A DNA stretch of 64,000 bases from Methanococcoides sp. (GTDB lineage: Archaea > Halobacteriota > Methanosarcinia > Methanosarcinales > Methanosarcinaceae). The stretch is from the NCBI GenBank assembly GCA_021108185.1, contig JAIORJ010000169.1, positions 1-64,000 of the forward strand, in the 5' to 3' direction. The position numbers were made by a program, and so were the translations under genes. This document shows positions 36,639 to 46,222 of the stretch, piece by piece (positions within the stretch are counted from its first letter, which is position 1; each line of letters starts with the position of its first letter). A model generated the notes under the pieces. It saw only the letters and a program-made list of their open reading frames with translations, searched no databases and was not told the DNA's origin.

Positions 36639-37586
36639 TCAATCATTATTTTTTGCCATGGAAATGATCTCTTCACGTGCCTTTTTAACATCCCCGTCCT
36701 CGGGGTCCAGCTCGATCAGCATATCGTATGTCTTAATGGCATCATTGTAATTATCTTCCTGTACGCAGAGCTCGGCAGCATTTGATAGTATTGCTTTTGC
36801 TTCCTGTTTGTGCCCAAGCTTGTAAAGCAGTTTACCTCTTGTTCTCCACATGTCGATGTTGGCAACATCGAGCTCAAGGGCATTCTCGATCGCTCCGAGT
36901 GCTTTCTCGTATGTCTCAGTGTTCCTGCTGACAAGTGCTTTCAACTCCCACATTTCGGCTGCTGCATGGAAACATTCTACTGCTTCCTTTACCTGTCCAA
37001 GCTTTCTGTGAGCAATACCTGTAAAGAAGATCGGTTCGACAAAGTCTTCTGTCAGTTCCATTGTCTTCTCAAAAGCTGAAATGGCAGCACCATATCTTTC
37101 AGATTCGAGAAGTAACATTCCCTTACTGTGCCATACATGTGCAATGCTCGGGTCTATCTCTATGGAGCGTTCAAATTCCTCAATACCCTCTTGCGCCCTT
37201 CCCATTTCCGCAAGGATGCCACCTTTCAGGAAATAGCTTTCAGCGTCCTTTGGTGCTATCTCTGTGATATTCGTGAATATCTCCAGTGCTCCCTCAAGGT
37301 CATCCTTGATGGCAAGGATATTACCTTTCAATTTGAGTGCCTCGATATCTTCTCTAAGGTCCAATGCTTCATCGGTGGTTTCAAGGGCATCATCATAGAG
37401 ATGAAGTCCGGTGAGTATCCGCGCTTTGATAAGCAGGGCATGAGTTGGGTCAGGTGCGTGGTTGATCGCCTGTTCCACAACTTCCAGTGCCTGATCGAGC
37501 TGGCTTTCCCTGCACAATGACATTACTTTGTTTATCAGAAAATCTGCCAATTCTTGAGGTGACATATCACTTTTAGGTTCGGACAT
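36639..37586 (-). CDS. Tetratricopeptide repeat protein
   Basis: The 315-residue soluble protein is made of about eight TPR units of 34 residues, for example NILAIKDDLEGALEIFTNIT, AESYFLKGGILAEMGRAQEG, and AHVWHSKGMLLLESERYGAA. TPR proteins act as protein-binding scaffolds; no catalytic domain is seen. GGTGA four bases upstream supports the ATG at 37586. The stop is TGA. Neighbours are the phosphate operon and nreA, which give no firm hint of its partners. Confidence 0.9.
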   Translation of the reverse strand: MSEPKSDMSPQELADFLINKVMSLCRESQLDQALEVVEQAINHAPDPTHALLIKARILTGLHLYDDALETTDEALDLREDIEALKLKGNILAIKDDLEGALEIFTNITEIAPKDAESYFLKGGILAEMGRAQEGIEEFERSIEIDPSIAHVWHSKGMLLLESERYGAAISAFEKTMELTEDFVEPIFFTGIAHRKLGQVKEAVECFHAAAEMWELKALVSRNTETYEKALGAIENALELDVANIDMWRTRGKLLYKLGHKQEAKAILSNAAELCVQEDNYNDAIKTYDMLIELDPEDGDVKKAREEIISMAKNND

Positions 37587-37629
37587 AATCACCAATTGTG
37601 CAATACCATTTTAATGTCTTGCGGCGGAT

Positions 37630-38850
37630 TTAGAAAAAAGAGTCCAGCGTTCTCTGGAAACGAATGTCTGATAGCATCTTGGCCTTTGCCTTCCATTGAT
37701 ACGAAGGCGTTCTCACTCTCGTTGCCATGTCATCCAGTGCTTCTTCAATGGTCTCGAACGTGCGTGGGGTGGACGACAATGCATTTCTGGCAGCCTCGCG
37801 GACCACCCATACTCCAAGCGGTGCCCAGTATTCAGGTGTTATTTCCCGTATCATGAATACCGATGCCTGCCTTTGTATATTCTCAAGATGTTCCAGGGCG
37901 GCTATACGGGCGGCATAATATCCTCCGGCAAGGTTCGAATATCCCTTTTTACCGTTAATATCCTCCATGTCCTGCCCTATCCATGAAGAACCTCCGGACC
38001 AGACCGAGCTTTTCATCCATATCTCAAGCAGCTCGTAAGAATATCTGCGGGGTGTCATGAGTATCTCAAAATAGTTCCCGAAACATCCTCCGCTGAACAC
38101 GGATATCTCACTGATGAGTGGCAGATCTATCACACGGTCGGTGATATTCTTCCCGACCATATCGTCCGTGGCGGTAATTGCCCAGCGGGTAGGTACAAGT
38201 TTCCGTTCCTGTCCCAACAAGCCTATGGAAAGCAATCTTGTGATATGTTCTGTGGGGATATCCCCTTTAAAGAGTTCACACACAGCATCCTTTGCAAGGG
38301 CATCAGTGTCGTATGCCAGATGGTCCACTTTTTTCGGGACCTTCGGATTCTCTGCAATATCAAAGTCCTTCATGGTGCCGGAAGGGCCCATGGGAGTAAG
38401 TACGCTGTCGAACTTCAGGTCCTGTTTCAATGGCTTGGTGAACCAGGCTTCTGTATCGATGGGCGACTTTGACAGTGCGAGCTCCTGCGACTTTTCCAGG
38501 AGTTTATCCGGTCTGTTCGCATTTTTCACATCCATGGTCGTATTTGCCCGGACAAGCTGGCATCTGGCAGATATGATGTCCTGGATATCCATGGAAAGCC
38601 ACTGCTTGGGGTCTTCCAGTGCCATTGCATCCTTAGAATCCACCTGTGGTGGGATCATGGGTCCGGCCTTGACCTGGGGGTAACCATATCTTCCCACAAA
38701 GACCGCTGGTGGGGAAGCTCCAAAAATAGAACCGTCTGAAGATATCGAAGTTGCAGTGTTCTCAGCAGACCTGAACTTCTCAAGAATAGGACACCGAGGT
38801 CTTCCGCAAAGTCCTTTTCCTTTACATTGGATGCATAGACTTTTGCTCAA
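37630..38850 (-). CDS. nreA: NreA DNA repair protein
   Basis: The 406-residue protein matches the archaeal Nre family, implicated in DNA damage tolerance with PCNA. The N-terminus has a cysteine motif CIQCKGKGLCGRPRCPILEK; the middle carries SPPAVFVGRYGYPQVKAGPM; the extreme C-terminus QRTLDSFF is a PCNA-interacting peptide (QxxLxxFF). The start appears to be a TTG at 38848-38850 that overlaps the stop of the upstream regulator gene (TTGA), indicating coupling. The stop is TAA. Confidence 0.92.
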   Translation of the reverse strand: MSKSLCIQCKGKGLCGRPRCPILEKFRSAENTATSISSDGSIFGASPPAVFVGRYGYPQVKAGPMIPPQVDSKDAMALEDPKQWLSMDIQDIISARCQLVRANTTMDVKNANRPDKLLEKSQELALSKSPIDTEAWFTKPLKQDLKFDSVLTPMGPSGTMKDFDIAENPKVPKKVDHLAYDTDALAKDAVCELFKGDIPTEHITRLLSIGLLGQERKLVPTRWAITATDDMVGKNITDRVIDLPLISEISVFSGGCFGNYFEILMTPRRYSYELLEIWMKSSVWSGGSSWIGQDMEDINGKKGYSNLAGGYYAARIAALEHLENIQRQASVFMIREITPEYWAPLGVWVVREAARNALSSTPRTFETIEEALDDMATRVRTPSYQWKAKAKMLSDIRFQRTLDSFF

Positions 38851-39206
38851 TCTTCATCATCTTTACATAATATGCAATATTCTGCTTCCGGTGCATTTTT
38901 GAACAACCAACCCGAACGCTGTACGAACTTGCATACATTGCACATTCCCTCGTTCATGGCCTTTGCAGACATCTCATTGACAAGGTCGGTAGCAAATTTC
39001 CTTATCTCTTCATTGGTCTCTTCTGAAAATCCTACTTCTGCTCCCCTTTTCTCACTCACGTACTGGGAAACGGCAGCTCTGGACAATCCGAGAATGTCGG
39101 CAACCTGTTGCTGTGTGCATCCGTGGTCGAGCATCATGGTACGTGCAAGTCCGGCTCGTATTGCTGGCAAAACTCTCTGAACCATTATCTCGCAGGTAGG
39201 TTTCAT
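38847..39206 (-). CDS. HTH (Xre-type) regulator with C-terminal cysteine motif
   Basis: The 119-residue protein has a helix-turn-helix (HGCTQQQVADILGLSRAAVS, about 28-47) preceded by a conserved start CEIMVQRVLPAIRAGLARTM and followed by a zinc-binding tail with CNVCKF and YCILCKD. GAAGG before the ATG at 39206 supports this start over a longer frame. The stop overlaps the TTG start of nreA, so it is likely co-transcribed with nreA and may control it. Ends TGA. Confidence 0.85.
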   Translation of the reverse strand: MKPTCEIMVQRVLPAIRAGLARTMMLDHGCTQQQVADILGLSRAAVSQYVSEKRGAEVGFSEETNEEIRKFATDLVNEMSAKAMNEGMCNVCKFVQRSGWLFKNAPEAEYCILCKDDED

Positions 39207-39407
39207 AATATTATATCCTTCACTCGTCCTATTTGATTTTTTTGGCAGTATTGATGATAAGCAAATCTGCACTCGAACGGACGCTCATAATTCAAAAAAA
39301 GGACATGGCATTCAATACCAGCATTGGTATGGCCATGTTCCGTTCATTATTAGGTTTTTAATACGAACATCAGGTCTGTCTGGCAGTCCTGTTATTCAAA
39401 GTCAATT

Positions 39408-39716
39408 TCAGTCCTTGATCTGCTCGGGAGAGAACCCTTTCTTTACAAGAACGGCTTTCATGCGACTCAGATGGTTGCCCTGCAATTCTACGGCACTACC
39501 TTTTACAGTTCCGCCACACGCAAACTTTGATTTAAGGTATGTGGACAGTTCGTGGAGGTCGATCTCATTAGCATCGAATCCTTCTACAACTGTAACTTCT
39601 TTGCCGTATCTTCGTCTATTCACTTTCACTGTAATTCTTTGTTGCTCTTTTGCCACTTCTTCACAGATACATAGCTCTGATGGCAAACCGCAAACCGGGC
39701 ACATTTCTGAACTCAT
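39408..39716 (-). CDS. Translation initiation factor SUI1 (aIF1)
   Basis: The 102-residue protein is the archaeal homologue of eIF1, which checks start-codon choice on the small ribosomal subunit. It has an N-terminal zinc-like [13 protein letters not shown] and the SUI1 core [32 protein letters not shown] (the conserved CGGTV loop) and [19 protein letters not shown]. The start is the ATG at 39716 and the stop TGA. It stands alone. Confidence 0.96.
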   Translation of the reverse strand: MSSEMCPVCGLPSELCICEEVAKEQQRITVKVNRRRYGKEVTVVEGFDANEIDLHELSTYLKSKFACGGTVKGSAVELQGNHLSRMKAVLVKKGFSPEQIKD

Positions 39717-39796
39717 CTTCTAGTTTTTCCTCCGCAAATTGATTGCGTTATAACCATAAATTATTATAATGTATGCTATCTATACGTAATAAATAG

Positions 39797-40171
39797 ATGT
39801 CTGTTATGTATCCCACTATGCTATTAAAATCTAATGGTGATGTTATATCATCTGATATCGAATATGCAAAAAGCATGTTCAAGCAGGCTAAAGGCCTCAT
39901 GTTCAGGCGCTCTATCCCTGATAGCTATGCTATGGTCTTTATCTTTTCCTCTCTCAAGAAAATATCTCTCCACATGCTGTTTGTACCATTTCCTCTGGAT
40001 GTCCTTTTTCTCAACGAAGATAAAAGGATAGTCAAGATCACTACTCTCAGGTCCTGGATCGGTATTACTGATTCCGGTGAAAAGATCAGGTACGTCATAG
40101 AACTGCCTTCAGGTACCATCGCTTCCAACGACCTCAAGGTTGGGGATGATCTGATGTTCGATGAACCTTGA
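39797..40171 (+). CDS. DUF192 family protein
   Basis: The 124-residue protein contains the DUF192 core: KQAKGLMFRRSIPDSYAMVF at 29-48, SLHMLFVPFPLDVLFLNEDK near 56-75, and VIELPSGTIASNDLKVGDDL near 99-118. The family is small, often exported in bacteria, with no agreed function; here no signal peptide is seen. An ATG three codons in is an alternative start. The stop is TGA. purL follows 82 bases later on the same strand. Confidence 0.9.
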   Translation: MSVMYPTMLLKSNGDVISSDIEYAKSMFKQAKGLMFRRSIPDSYAMVFIFSSLKKISLHMLFVPFPLDVLFLNEDKRIVKITTLRSWIGITDSGEKIRYVIELPSGTIASNDLKVGDDLMFDEP

Positions 40172-40253
40172 ACTTCTCTCTCGCTGGAAATCTTTATCTA
40201 ATCTATGGTTTATTTAAGCCTAAATCATACTCCTTATATAATGAGGCGCACAA

Positions 40254-42401
40254 ATGTTACCTGAAAATGACCTGAAGATCATAACAGAAGAGATGGGCAG
40301 AGTACCAAACCTTGTTGAACAGGGATGCTTTTTGAATCTTTGGAGCGAACACTGCTCCTACCGTTCCAGTGCTCCCCTGCTAAAAACGTTTACCACCGTT
40401 GGAGATCGTGTTATCATAGGTCCTGGTGACGATGCAGCAATAATCCGCTTCGGAGAAGGCTGGGTACTTGCCATTGGAATGGAAAGCCACAACCATCCTT
40501 CATATGTCGATCCCTATAACGGATCAGCAACCGGTGTCGGCGGAATTGTGCGTGATATCATTTCCATGGGTGCCCGCCCAATAGCGCTTATGGATCCATT
40601 GTATTTCGGTCCTCTGGACACTCCCAAGAACCTTTACCTTTTTGAGCATATCATTGAAGGTATCGCAGGTTACGGTAACTGCATTGGTGTTCCTGTTGTC
40701 AGGGGTGAAACCTACTTCGATGAATCATACAGTGGAAATCCTCTGGTGAACGTTGTTTGTGTGGGTCTGGCACGCGAAGAGAACATCGTGACCGCATGTG
40801 CACAGAAAGCAGGCAATAAGCTCGTCCTCATAGGTTCTACCACAGGCCGTGACGGTCTTGGCGGTGCATCCTTTGCGTCCCGCGACCTTTCAGAAGAAGC
40901 TGAAGCCGAAGACCGCCCCAGTATACAGATTGGCGATCCATTCACCGAAAAACTTGCGATCGAAGCAACACTGGAAGCTATAGGCGCAGGCTATGTTCTC
41001 TCATGCAGGGACCTTGGTGCAGCAGGGCTTGCAGGTGCAAGCTCTGAAATGGCATCAAAGGGTAAACTCGGTATGCGTCTTGATGCTGACAAAGTTATCC
41101 TCAGGGAAGACGGCATGACCCCTTACGAGATCATGATCGCCGAATCTCAGGAACGCATACTAATGGAAGTCGAACCTGAAAATGTCGATGCTGTCCTTGC
41201 GATCGGAAAGAAGTACGATCTCCATGCAAGCATGATAGGTGAACTTACAGAACGTCTCTATTATACTGTTGAGTTCGAAGGTGAAATGGTAGCTGACATT
41301 CCGGTAATGCTGCTCACCGAAGGTGCGCCAACGTTCGAAAGACCATCCACTGCTCCTCCAGAGCGTGAGGTAGGTGAAAAACCAGACCTTCCTGCAGACC
41401 TGAAGAAGGTCGTTCTCGATATCCTCTCCTCCCACAACATCGCTTCAAAAGAATGGATCTATCGCCAGTATGACCACGAAGTGCAGGTGCGTACCGTGGA
41501 AAAACCCGGCTCAGATGCAGCAGTTCTTCGCATAGGCGATGGAAAGGGACTTGCCATGTCATGCGGATGCAACCCGCGTCACACACTTCTTGATCCATAC
41601 GAAGGTGGAAAGGGCACACTCATTGAGAACAGTATGAACCTTGCAGTAAAAGGTGCAGAAGGTATCGCACTTGTGGATTGCCTGAACTTCGGAAATCCTG
41701 AAAGACCTGACATCTACTGGCAGTTCAAACAGGCCATCCTCGGTCTCGGTGACGCTGCAAGAAGCCTGTCCATTCCGGTGGTCGGAGGGAACGTCTCCCT
41801 TTACAACGAAAGCGGGGAATATGGCACTGCCATCGCACCAACACCGTCCATTGGTCTTATCGGCATCACCGGAGAGCTCGAAACAGTCCCTCAAAGCTAC
41901 TTTGCAGGGGAGGGCAACACCATCATCCTCGTGGGCAACACCCTTGATGAAATGGGTGGCTCGGAATATTACAACATGGTCGGGCTAAGGCTCAACGGTA
42001 ATGTGCCAAAGGTAACCGATGATTCAGTAAAGGTCGTTGAAAAGCTCATCAATGTGGTGAGGGGTGGAGATGTAGTGTCTGCCCACGACGTATCTGCCGG
42101 TGGTCTTGTTGTGGCCCTCTCCGAGATGTGTGACTCCATGGGTGCAAATATCGATCTGACTGCCGTAGGGGACAACCTGCGTGCGGACGATATCCTTTTC
42201 TCCGAATCCCATGCAAGAGCAATCCTTGTAACATCCTCTCCGGAACAGGTAAAAGAAATGCTTGTCGATATCCCTCATACTATCATTGGAACAGTAGGCG
42301 GTAACAACCTGAGTATCAAAGGTGACGGATTCGATATTTCACTCTCCCTTGAGGAGATATCAGATGCAAGGGCATCTCTTACAAAACTGATGATGGAATA
42401 A
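40254..42401 (+). CDS. purL: Phosphoribosylformylglycinamidine synthase subunit PurL
   Basis: The 715-residue enzyme uses ATP and glutamine-derived ammonia (with PurS and PurQ) to make FGAM in purine synthesis. It is the small archaeal/Gram-positive form. Motifs include [19 protein letters not shown] near 27-45, [20 protein letters not shown] near 75-94 with the ATP-binding SHNHP, and the second half [17 protein letters not shown] plus [17 protein letters not shown]. The ATG at 40254 and TAA at the end give the normal length. A plain archaeal promoter lies in the preceding AT-rich stretch. Confidence 0.97.
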   Translation: MLPENDLKIITEEMGRVPNLVEQGCFLNLWSEHCSYRSSAPLLKTFTTVGDRVIIGPGDDAAIIRFGEGWVLAIGMESHNHPSYVDPYNGSATGVGGIVRDIISMGARPIALMDPLYFGPLDTPKNLYLFEHIIEGIAGYGNCIGVPVVRGETYFDESYSGNPLVNVVCVGLAREENIVTACAQKAGNKLVLIGSTTGRDGLGGASFASRDLSEEAEAEDRPSIQIGDPFTEKLAIEATLEAIGAGYVLSCRDLGAAGLAGASSEMASKGKLGMRLDADKVILREDGMTPYEIMIAESQERILMEVEPENVDAVLAIGKKYDLHASMIGELTERLYYTVEFEGEMVADIPVMLLTEGAPTFERPSTAPPEREVGEKPDLPADLKKVVLDILSSHNIASKEWIYRQYDHEVQVRTVEKPGSDAAVLRIGDGKGLAMSCGCNPRHTLLDPYEGGKGTLIENSMNLAVKGAEGIALVDCLNFGNPERPDIYWQFKQAILGLGDAARSLSIPVVGGNVSLYNESGEYGTAIAPTPSIGLIGITGELETVPQSYFAGEGNTIILVGNTLDEMGGSEYYNMVGLRLNGNVPKVTDDSVKVVEKLINVVRGGDVVSAHDVSAGGLVVALSEMCDSMGANIDLTAVGDNLRADDILFSESHARAILVTSSPEQVKEMLVDIPHTIIGTVGGNNLSIKGDGFDISLSLEEISDARASLTKLMME

Positions 42402-42569
42402 TTTCCATTATCTTCTTTTACCTTTATTCTTTCATTTTTTCAAGTTTGAGTCATCCTATTGCACAGATGCATGTCACATATTGTTGATTCATCACATGTT
42501 ATCTAAATTTTATATGTATATATTTTTATAATTAAATCACTATATGTTTCCCTATATCAGGGGTACATT

Positions 42570-44678
42570 ATGTTTATTCGACAAAAAACATTGATTGGTG
42601 TAGGGGTCATGCTTATTTTTATGATTTTTGCCATTACTGGAGTTTCTCAACTTCTTGTAGCAGAAAGTTATAGTGAATTGGATGAAGAGCAGGCATCTAA
42701 AGATGCTACCTGGATGGAAGATCTCATTGAGTCTGATATGGATTCATTGGAGTTTCTGAACATTGACTATGCTCAATGGGATGATACTTATGAATATATT
42801 GTATCTCATGATAAAGAATATCTCGAATCCAATATAATGCCAGAAACGTTTCAGCACAGTCGGCTTGATTTTATCGCTTATGTTGATTCTTCCGGGGAGA
42901 TCGTTTATGGCTCATCATATGATAAAATAAATGAAGAGCAAGTACCATTATATGACAGCTTGGTGGAGTTTATTCCGTCTTCAAATTTAAGCGGACCCGT
43001 TTTCATCAATTTGCCGGAAGGTCTGTTTATCATCTCCTCGTCTCCAATATTAACCAGTGCCATGGATGGTCCGTCTCGTGGAATTGTGGTGATGGGGCGC
43101 TTATTCGATCATGATCTAATTGACTCTCTTTCAGAAGGTTCAGGTATTGAAATAGAGCTGCTACCTGCAGATGATCCACAGCTACCTATGGGTATTTGGA
43201 ATGAAGGTTCTTCTGACATTTCCATAGAAACTATTGATAAAGATATGGTTGCAGGCTATTATTCAATTCATGATGTTTTCGGTATTCCTGCAATAGTTGC
43301 CAAAACCACAACCCCTCGTTCGATAACAGCACAGGGGGAGGAAACATTATATTATTTTGCCCTCTCACTTTTCTTTGTGGGGTTTGTTTTTGGATTTATA
43401 CTGCTCTTGTTCCTGGATCGGGTCGTGCTTAGGCGTATACTCCATCTTTGTGTAGATGTAATATCTATTGGAGGCGATAAGGATTTCTCTTCCCGTCTGC
43501 ATATTGGGGGGGATGATGAACTTTTCCGTTTATCTCATTCCATAAACTTGATGTTGGAGAAGCTTGAAGAGATGCACAAAGCTAAGGACAGTGCAGTCAT
43601 GAAAGCTATGCCGGTTATGATCGCTCACATGAAGCTTGATGGTACCATCGTACACCGTAATGATCCCCAGAATGGTGATCTGTTCTTCCTATCCTCCATG
43701 GATTTTAAAAATATCTATGATGTTCTTCCTGAAGATACTGCAAAGCTTATGAGGGGTAAGGTGCAGGATATTGCTAGGTCTAATGAAGTTGGAGTTGTGG
43801 AATACAACTTGCCTGTAGATGGTCGGATAGTCAATCTTGAAGCAAGGGTTCTGGTGTTCGGTGAAGACGATGTGCTTGCGATAATTATGGATAATTCCCA
43901 TCGCAAAGCTGCGGAATCTGCTCTTATTCAGTCAAAACTGGAAGCTGAAGCATCAAGCCGTACAAAATCCGAGTTCATAGCTAACATGAGTCATGAGCTG
44001 AGGACACCTTTGAATTCGATCATTGGTTTTTCGGATGTGATTCACAGTGAAAGTCACGGTCCTTTGAATGAACCTCAGAAGAAATACATATCTAATGTTC
44101 TTAAAAATGGAAAGCATCTTTCAAATATCATCAACGACATACTATCTGTGTCAAAGATCGAATCTGGTAATGTGGAACTTCATGTTGATGAATTCTTTGT
44201 ATCCGATCTTATTAATGAAGTAGAAACAATGATGGCACCTATTGCATTAGAGAAAGATATTGACATGAGCTGTAACATTGATATTGAAATGCCTGCCATA
44301 AAAGCAGATATGATTAAATTCAAGCAGATCGTTTACAACCTCGTGAGCAATGCCATTAAGTTCTCCGATAAAGGGGGTACAGTGGCAATCGGAGGAAATA
44401 TCTCAGAGGACTTCGTGCATATTTCTGTAAAGGACTGTGGCATCGGAATTTCACCAGAGTGTCAGGATAAATTATTCAATCCTTTTTTCCAGGCGGATGC
44501 ATCTGTTTCCAGAAAGTATGGAGGTGTCGGCCTTGGCCTTCCTCTTGTCAAGAACTTTACAGAAATGCATGGTGGTTATGTACGGGTGGAAAGTAAGGAA
44601 GGGGAAGGTAGTACCTTTACGGTCTCCTTCCCACTCGAAAGGGAAGTTGATACCTCCCAAATTAATGAGCAGAACTAA
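42570..44678 (+). CDS. Membrane sensor histidine kinase with CHASE4-like and PAS domains
   Basis: The 702-residue protein has two membrane spans (about 8-30 and 262-288) flanking an extracellular CHASE4-like sensor that contains WDDTYEYIVSHD and LDFIAYVDSSGEIVYGS. A PAS-like segment (about 345-445) leads to HisKA with SHELRTPLNSIIGFSDVI (phospho-accepting His475) and a HATPase domain with NLVSNAIKFSDKGGTVA, DCGIGISPE and YGGVGLGLPLVKNF. No receiver domain is attached and no response regulator gene is adjacent. A TATA-rich leader precedes the ATG. It likely senses an extracellular small molecule; the ligand is unknown. Confidence 0.93.
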   Translation: MFIRQKTLIGVGVMLIFMIFAITGVSQLLVAESYSELDEEQASKDATWMEDLIESDMDSLEFLNIDYAQWDDTYEYIVSHDKEYLESNIMPETFQHSRLDFIAYVDSSGEIVYGSSYDKINEEQVPLYDSLVEFIPSSNLSGPVFINLPEGLFIISSSPILTSAMDGPSRGIVVMGRLFDHDLIDSLSEGSGIEIELLPADDPQLPMGIWNEGSSDISIETIDKDMVAGYYSIHDVFGIPAIVAKTTTPRSITAQGEETLYYFALSLFFVGFVFGFILLLFLDRVVLRRILHLCVDVISIGGDKDFSSRLHIGGDDELFRLSHSINLMLEKLEEMHKAKDSAVMKAMPVMIAHMKLDGTIVHRNDPQNGDLFFLSSMDFKNIYDVLPEDTAKLMRGKVQDIARSNEVGVVEYNLPVDGRIVNLEARVLVFGEDDVLAIIMDNSHRKAAESALIQSKLEAEASSRTKSEFIANMSHELRTPLNSIIGFSDVIHSESHGPLNEPQKKYISNVLKNGKHLSNIINDILSVSKIESGNVELHVDEFFVSDLINEVETMMAPIALEKDIDMSCNIDIEMPAIKADMIKFKQIVYNLVSNAIKFSDKGGTVAIGGNISEDFVHISVKDCGIGISPECQDKLFNPFFQADASVSRKYGGVGLGLPLVKNFTEMHGGYVRVESKEGEGSTFTVSFPLEREVDTSQINEQN

Positions 44679-44683
44679 AAAGA

Positions 44684-45862
44684 TCATGCAAGCATTGTGA
44701 TCTGCTCAACCCCTTTTATTAAAGAATCGACCTCTTCTTTGGTATTGTACAGGGCAAATGAAGCCCGTACGGTACCTTCGACACCGATCAGGTCCACTGA
44801 TGGCATGGCGCAATGGTAACCGCTTCGAACACATATCTTTCGGGTCTCATCAAGGATCATGGCGACATCATGCGGGTTCATGCCCTGCACATTGAAAGGC
44901 ACGACTCCGGTCCTGTCCTTTGGTCCGTATACCTCCACTCCCTCTATCGCTGCAAGGCGTGTTGCAGTATCTTGTGCCAGCTCTTTCTCATGTTTCTCTA
45001 TGGCTTCTACACCAATGTCCTTCACATACTCCACGGCTCGTCCAAGACCTATGATCCCTGGAATATTGGGGGTGCCGGCTTCGAACTTTGATGGGGATGG
45101 CTCAAGCTCATAACTTTCAGTGGTCACTCCATGAACGGTTCCGCCACCTACATAAACGGGCTCAAGGATGTCCGGGTCCTTTATGCAAAGCACGCCAGTT
45201 CCCTGTGGTCCGAGTAATCCTTTATGACCTGGGGTAATGAAAAAGTCACACCCGATATCTTTGATATCCACTGGCATATGTCCGGCAGACTGTGAACCGT
45301 CAACAAGTGTCAATACATCGGATAGGTGTGCTATATGAGTTATCTTCTTGACATCCCTGACAGAACCGAAAACATTTGAAACATGGTTGACACTTACCAG
45401 TCTTGTTCTGTCCGTAATGGCTTCATCGATATCCTTTGGATCGACACGTCCTTCCCTGTCCGACCCGACGATTGTGACTTCAACACCCTGTTCTCTTAGC
45501 CTCATCCATGGGAGAAGATTTGAATGATGTTCGACAACAGTTGTCACCACATGGTCGCCAGTTTTCCATTTCAGTCCAAGTGATACCATATTAATGCTTT
45601 CTGTGGCATTTTTGGTGAATACGGTTCCCTCTGACCCGATATTCAGGAATTCGGCAACTGTGTCCCTTGCATCCTCATAGTGGTCAGTGGTCTGCCGGGC
45701 AAGCCTGTGAGCTCCTCTGCCATGATTTGCAGCATATTTGAAAAAATAATCGTTCATGGAGTTGACGGCTTGTACCGGCGTCTGTGTTGTGGCACCGCTA
45801 TCAAGGTAGATAACTTCCTCAAGAACGGGGAAATCTTTGCGTACAGAAAGAATATCATACAT
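44684..45862 (-). CDS. sufS: Cysteine desulfurase, SufS type
   Basis: The 392-residue PLP enzyme takes sulfur from cysteine for iron-sulfur cluster or thio-modification. It has VIYLDSGATTQTP near the start, TKNATESINMVSLGLKW, DGSQSAGHMPVDIKDI, the PLP lysine in DFFITPGHKGLLGPQGTGV near 218-236, and the active cysteine in RSGYHCAMPSVDLIG near 355. The start is an ATG at 45862; TGA at the end converges with the kinase gene. A 49-residue gene lies 42 bases upstream on the same strand, probably in the same transcript, and YcaO-TfuA genes diverge from there. Confidence 0.95.
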   Translation of the reverse strand: MYDILSVRKDFPVLEEVIYLDSGATTQTPVQAVNSMNDYFFKYAANHGRGAHRLARQTTDHYEDARDTVAEFLNIGSEGTVFTKNATESINMVSLGLKWKTGDHVVTTVVEHHSNLLPWMRLREQGVEVTIVGSDREGRVDPKDIDEAITDRTRLVSVNHVSNVFGSVRDVKKITHIAHLSDVLTLVDGSQSAGHMPVDIKDIGCDFFITPGHKGLLGPQGTGVLCIKDPDILEPVYVGGGTVHGVTTESYELEPSPSKFEAGTPNIPGIIGLGRAVEYVKDIGVEAIEKHEKELAQDTATRLAAIEGVEVYGPKDRTGVVPFNVQGMNPHDVAMILDETRKICVRSGYHCAMPSVDLIGVEGTVRASFALYNTKEEVDSLIKGVEQITMLA

Positions 45863-45904
45863 ATTCGTTTCATACGCAAGATTGCTAAAAATAGGTTTTG
45901 CAGC

Positions 45905-46054
45905 TTATTTAGATAGAAATCCACCGAGCATGAAATTGCAAAGTTCCCGCTCATCAGCATCCAGTCTTTCAGTGGTCTGACCACTTACAACCGCAAAGTA
46001 CCTGTCTTCTCCATTTCTGGCAGATATATCATCTATTTTCATGATATTTCTCAT
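45905..46054 (-). CDS. Small unknown protein upstream of sufS
   Basis: A 49-codon frame starts with ATG at 46054, seven bases after a strong AGGAGGA site, and ends in TAA. The product begins MRNIMKIDDISARNGEDRYF and includes VVSGQTTERLDADERELCN and MLGGFLSK; it has one cysteine and many charged residues. It is too short for a known enzyme. Placement directly before sufS suggests a partner or regulator of sulfur transfer, but this is inference. The second ATG (MKIDD) is an alternative start. Confidence 0.7.
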   Translation of the reverse strand: MRNIMKIDDISARNGEDRYFAVVSGQTTERLDADERELCNFMLGGFLSK

Positions 46055-46222
46055 AATTTAATTCCTCCTGTCTCTTCAATTGTAGTTATAGAATTTGACC
46101 TGCGTAGCAGAGCCAAACTCTTAATAATGATTTAATCTTATTTATATTTTTCTATCGATATGGGAATTTTTGTGTTGTTATTGTCGTAAGGAATATAATG
46201 TTGCAAAAGAGTTCTCCTTACC

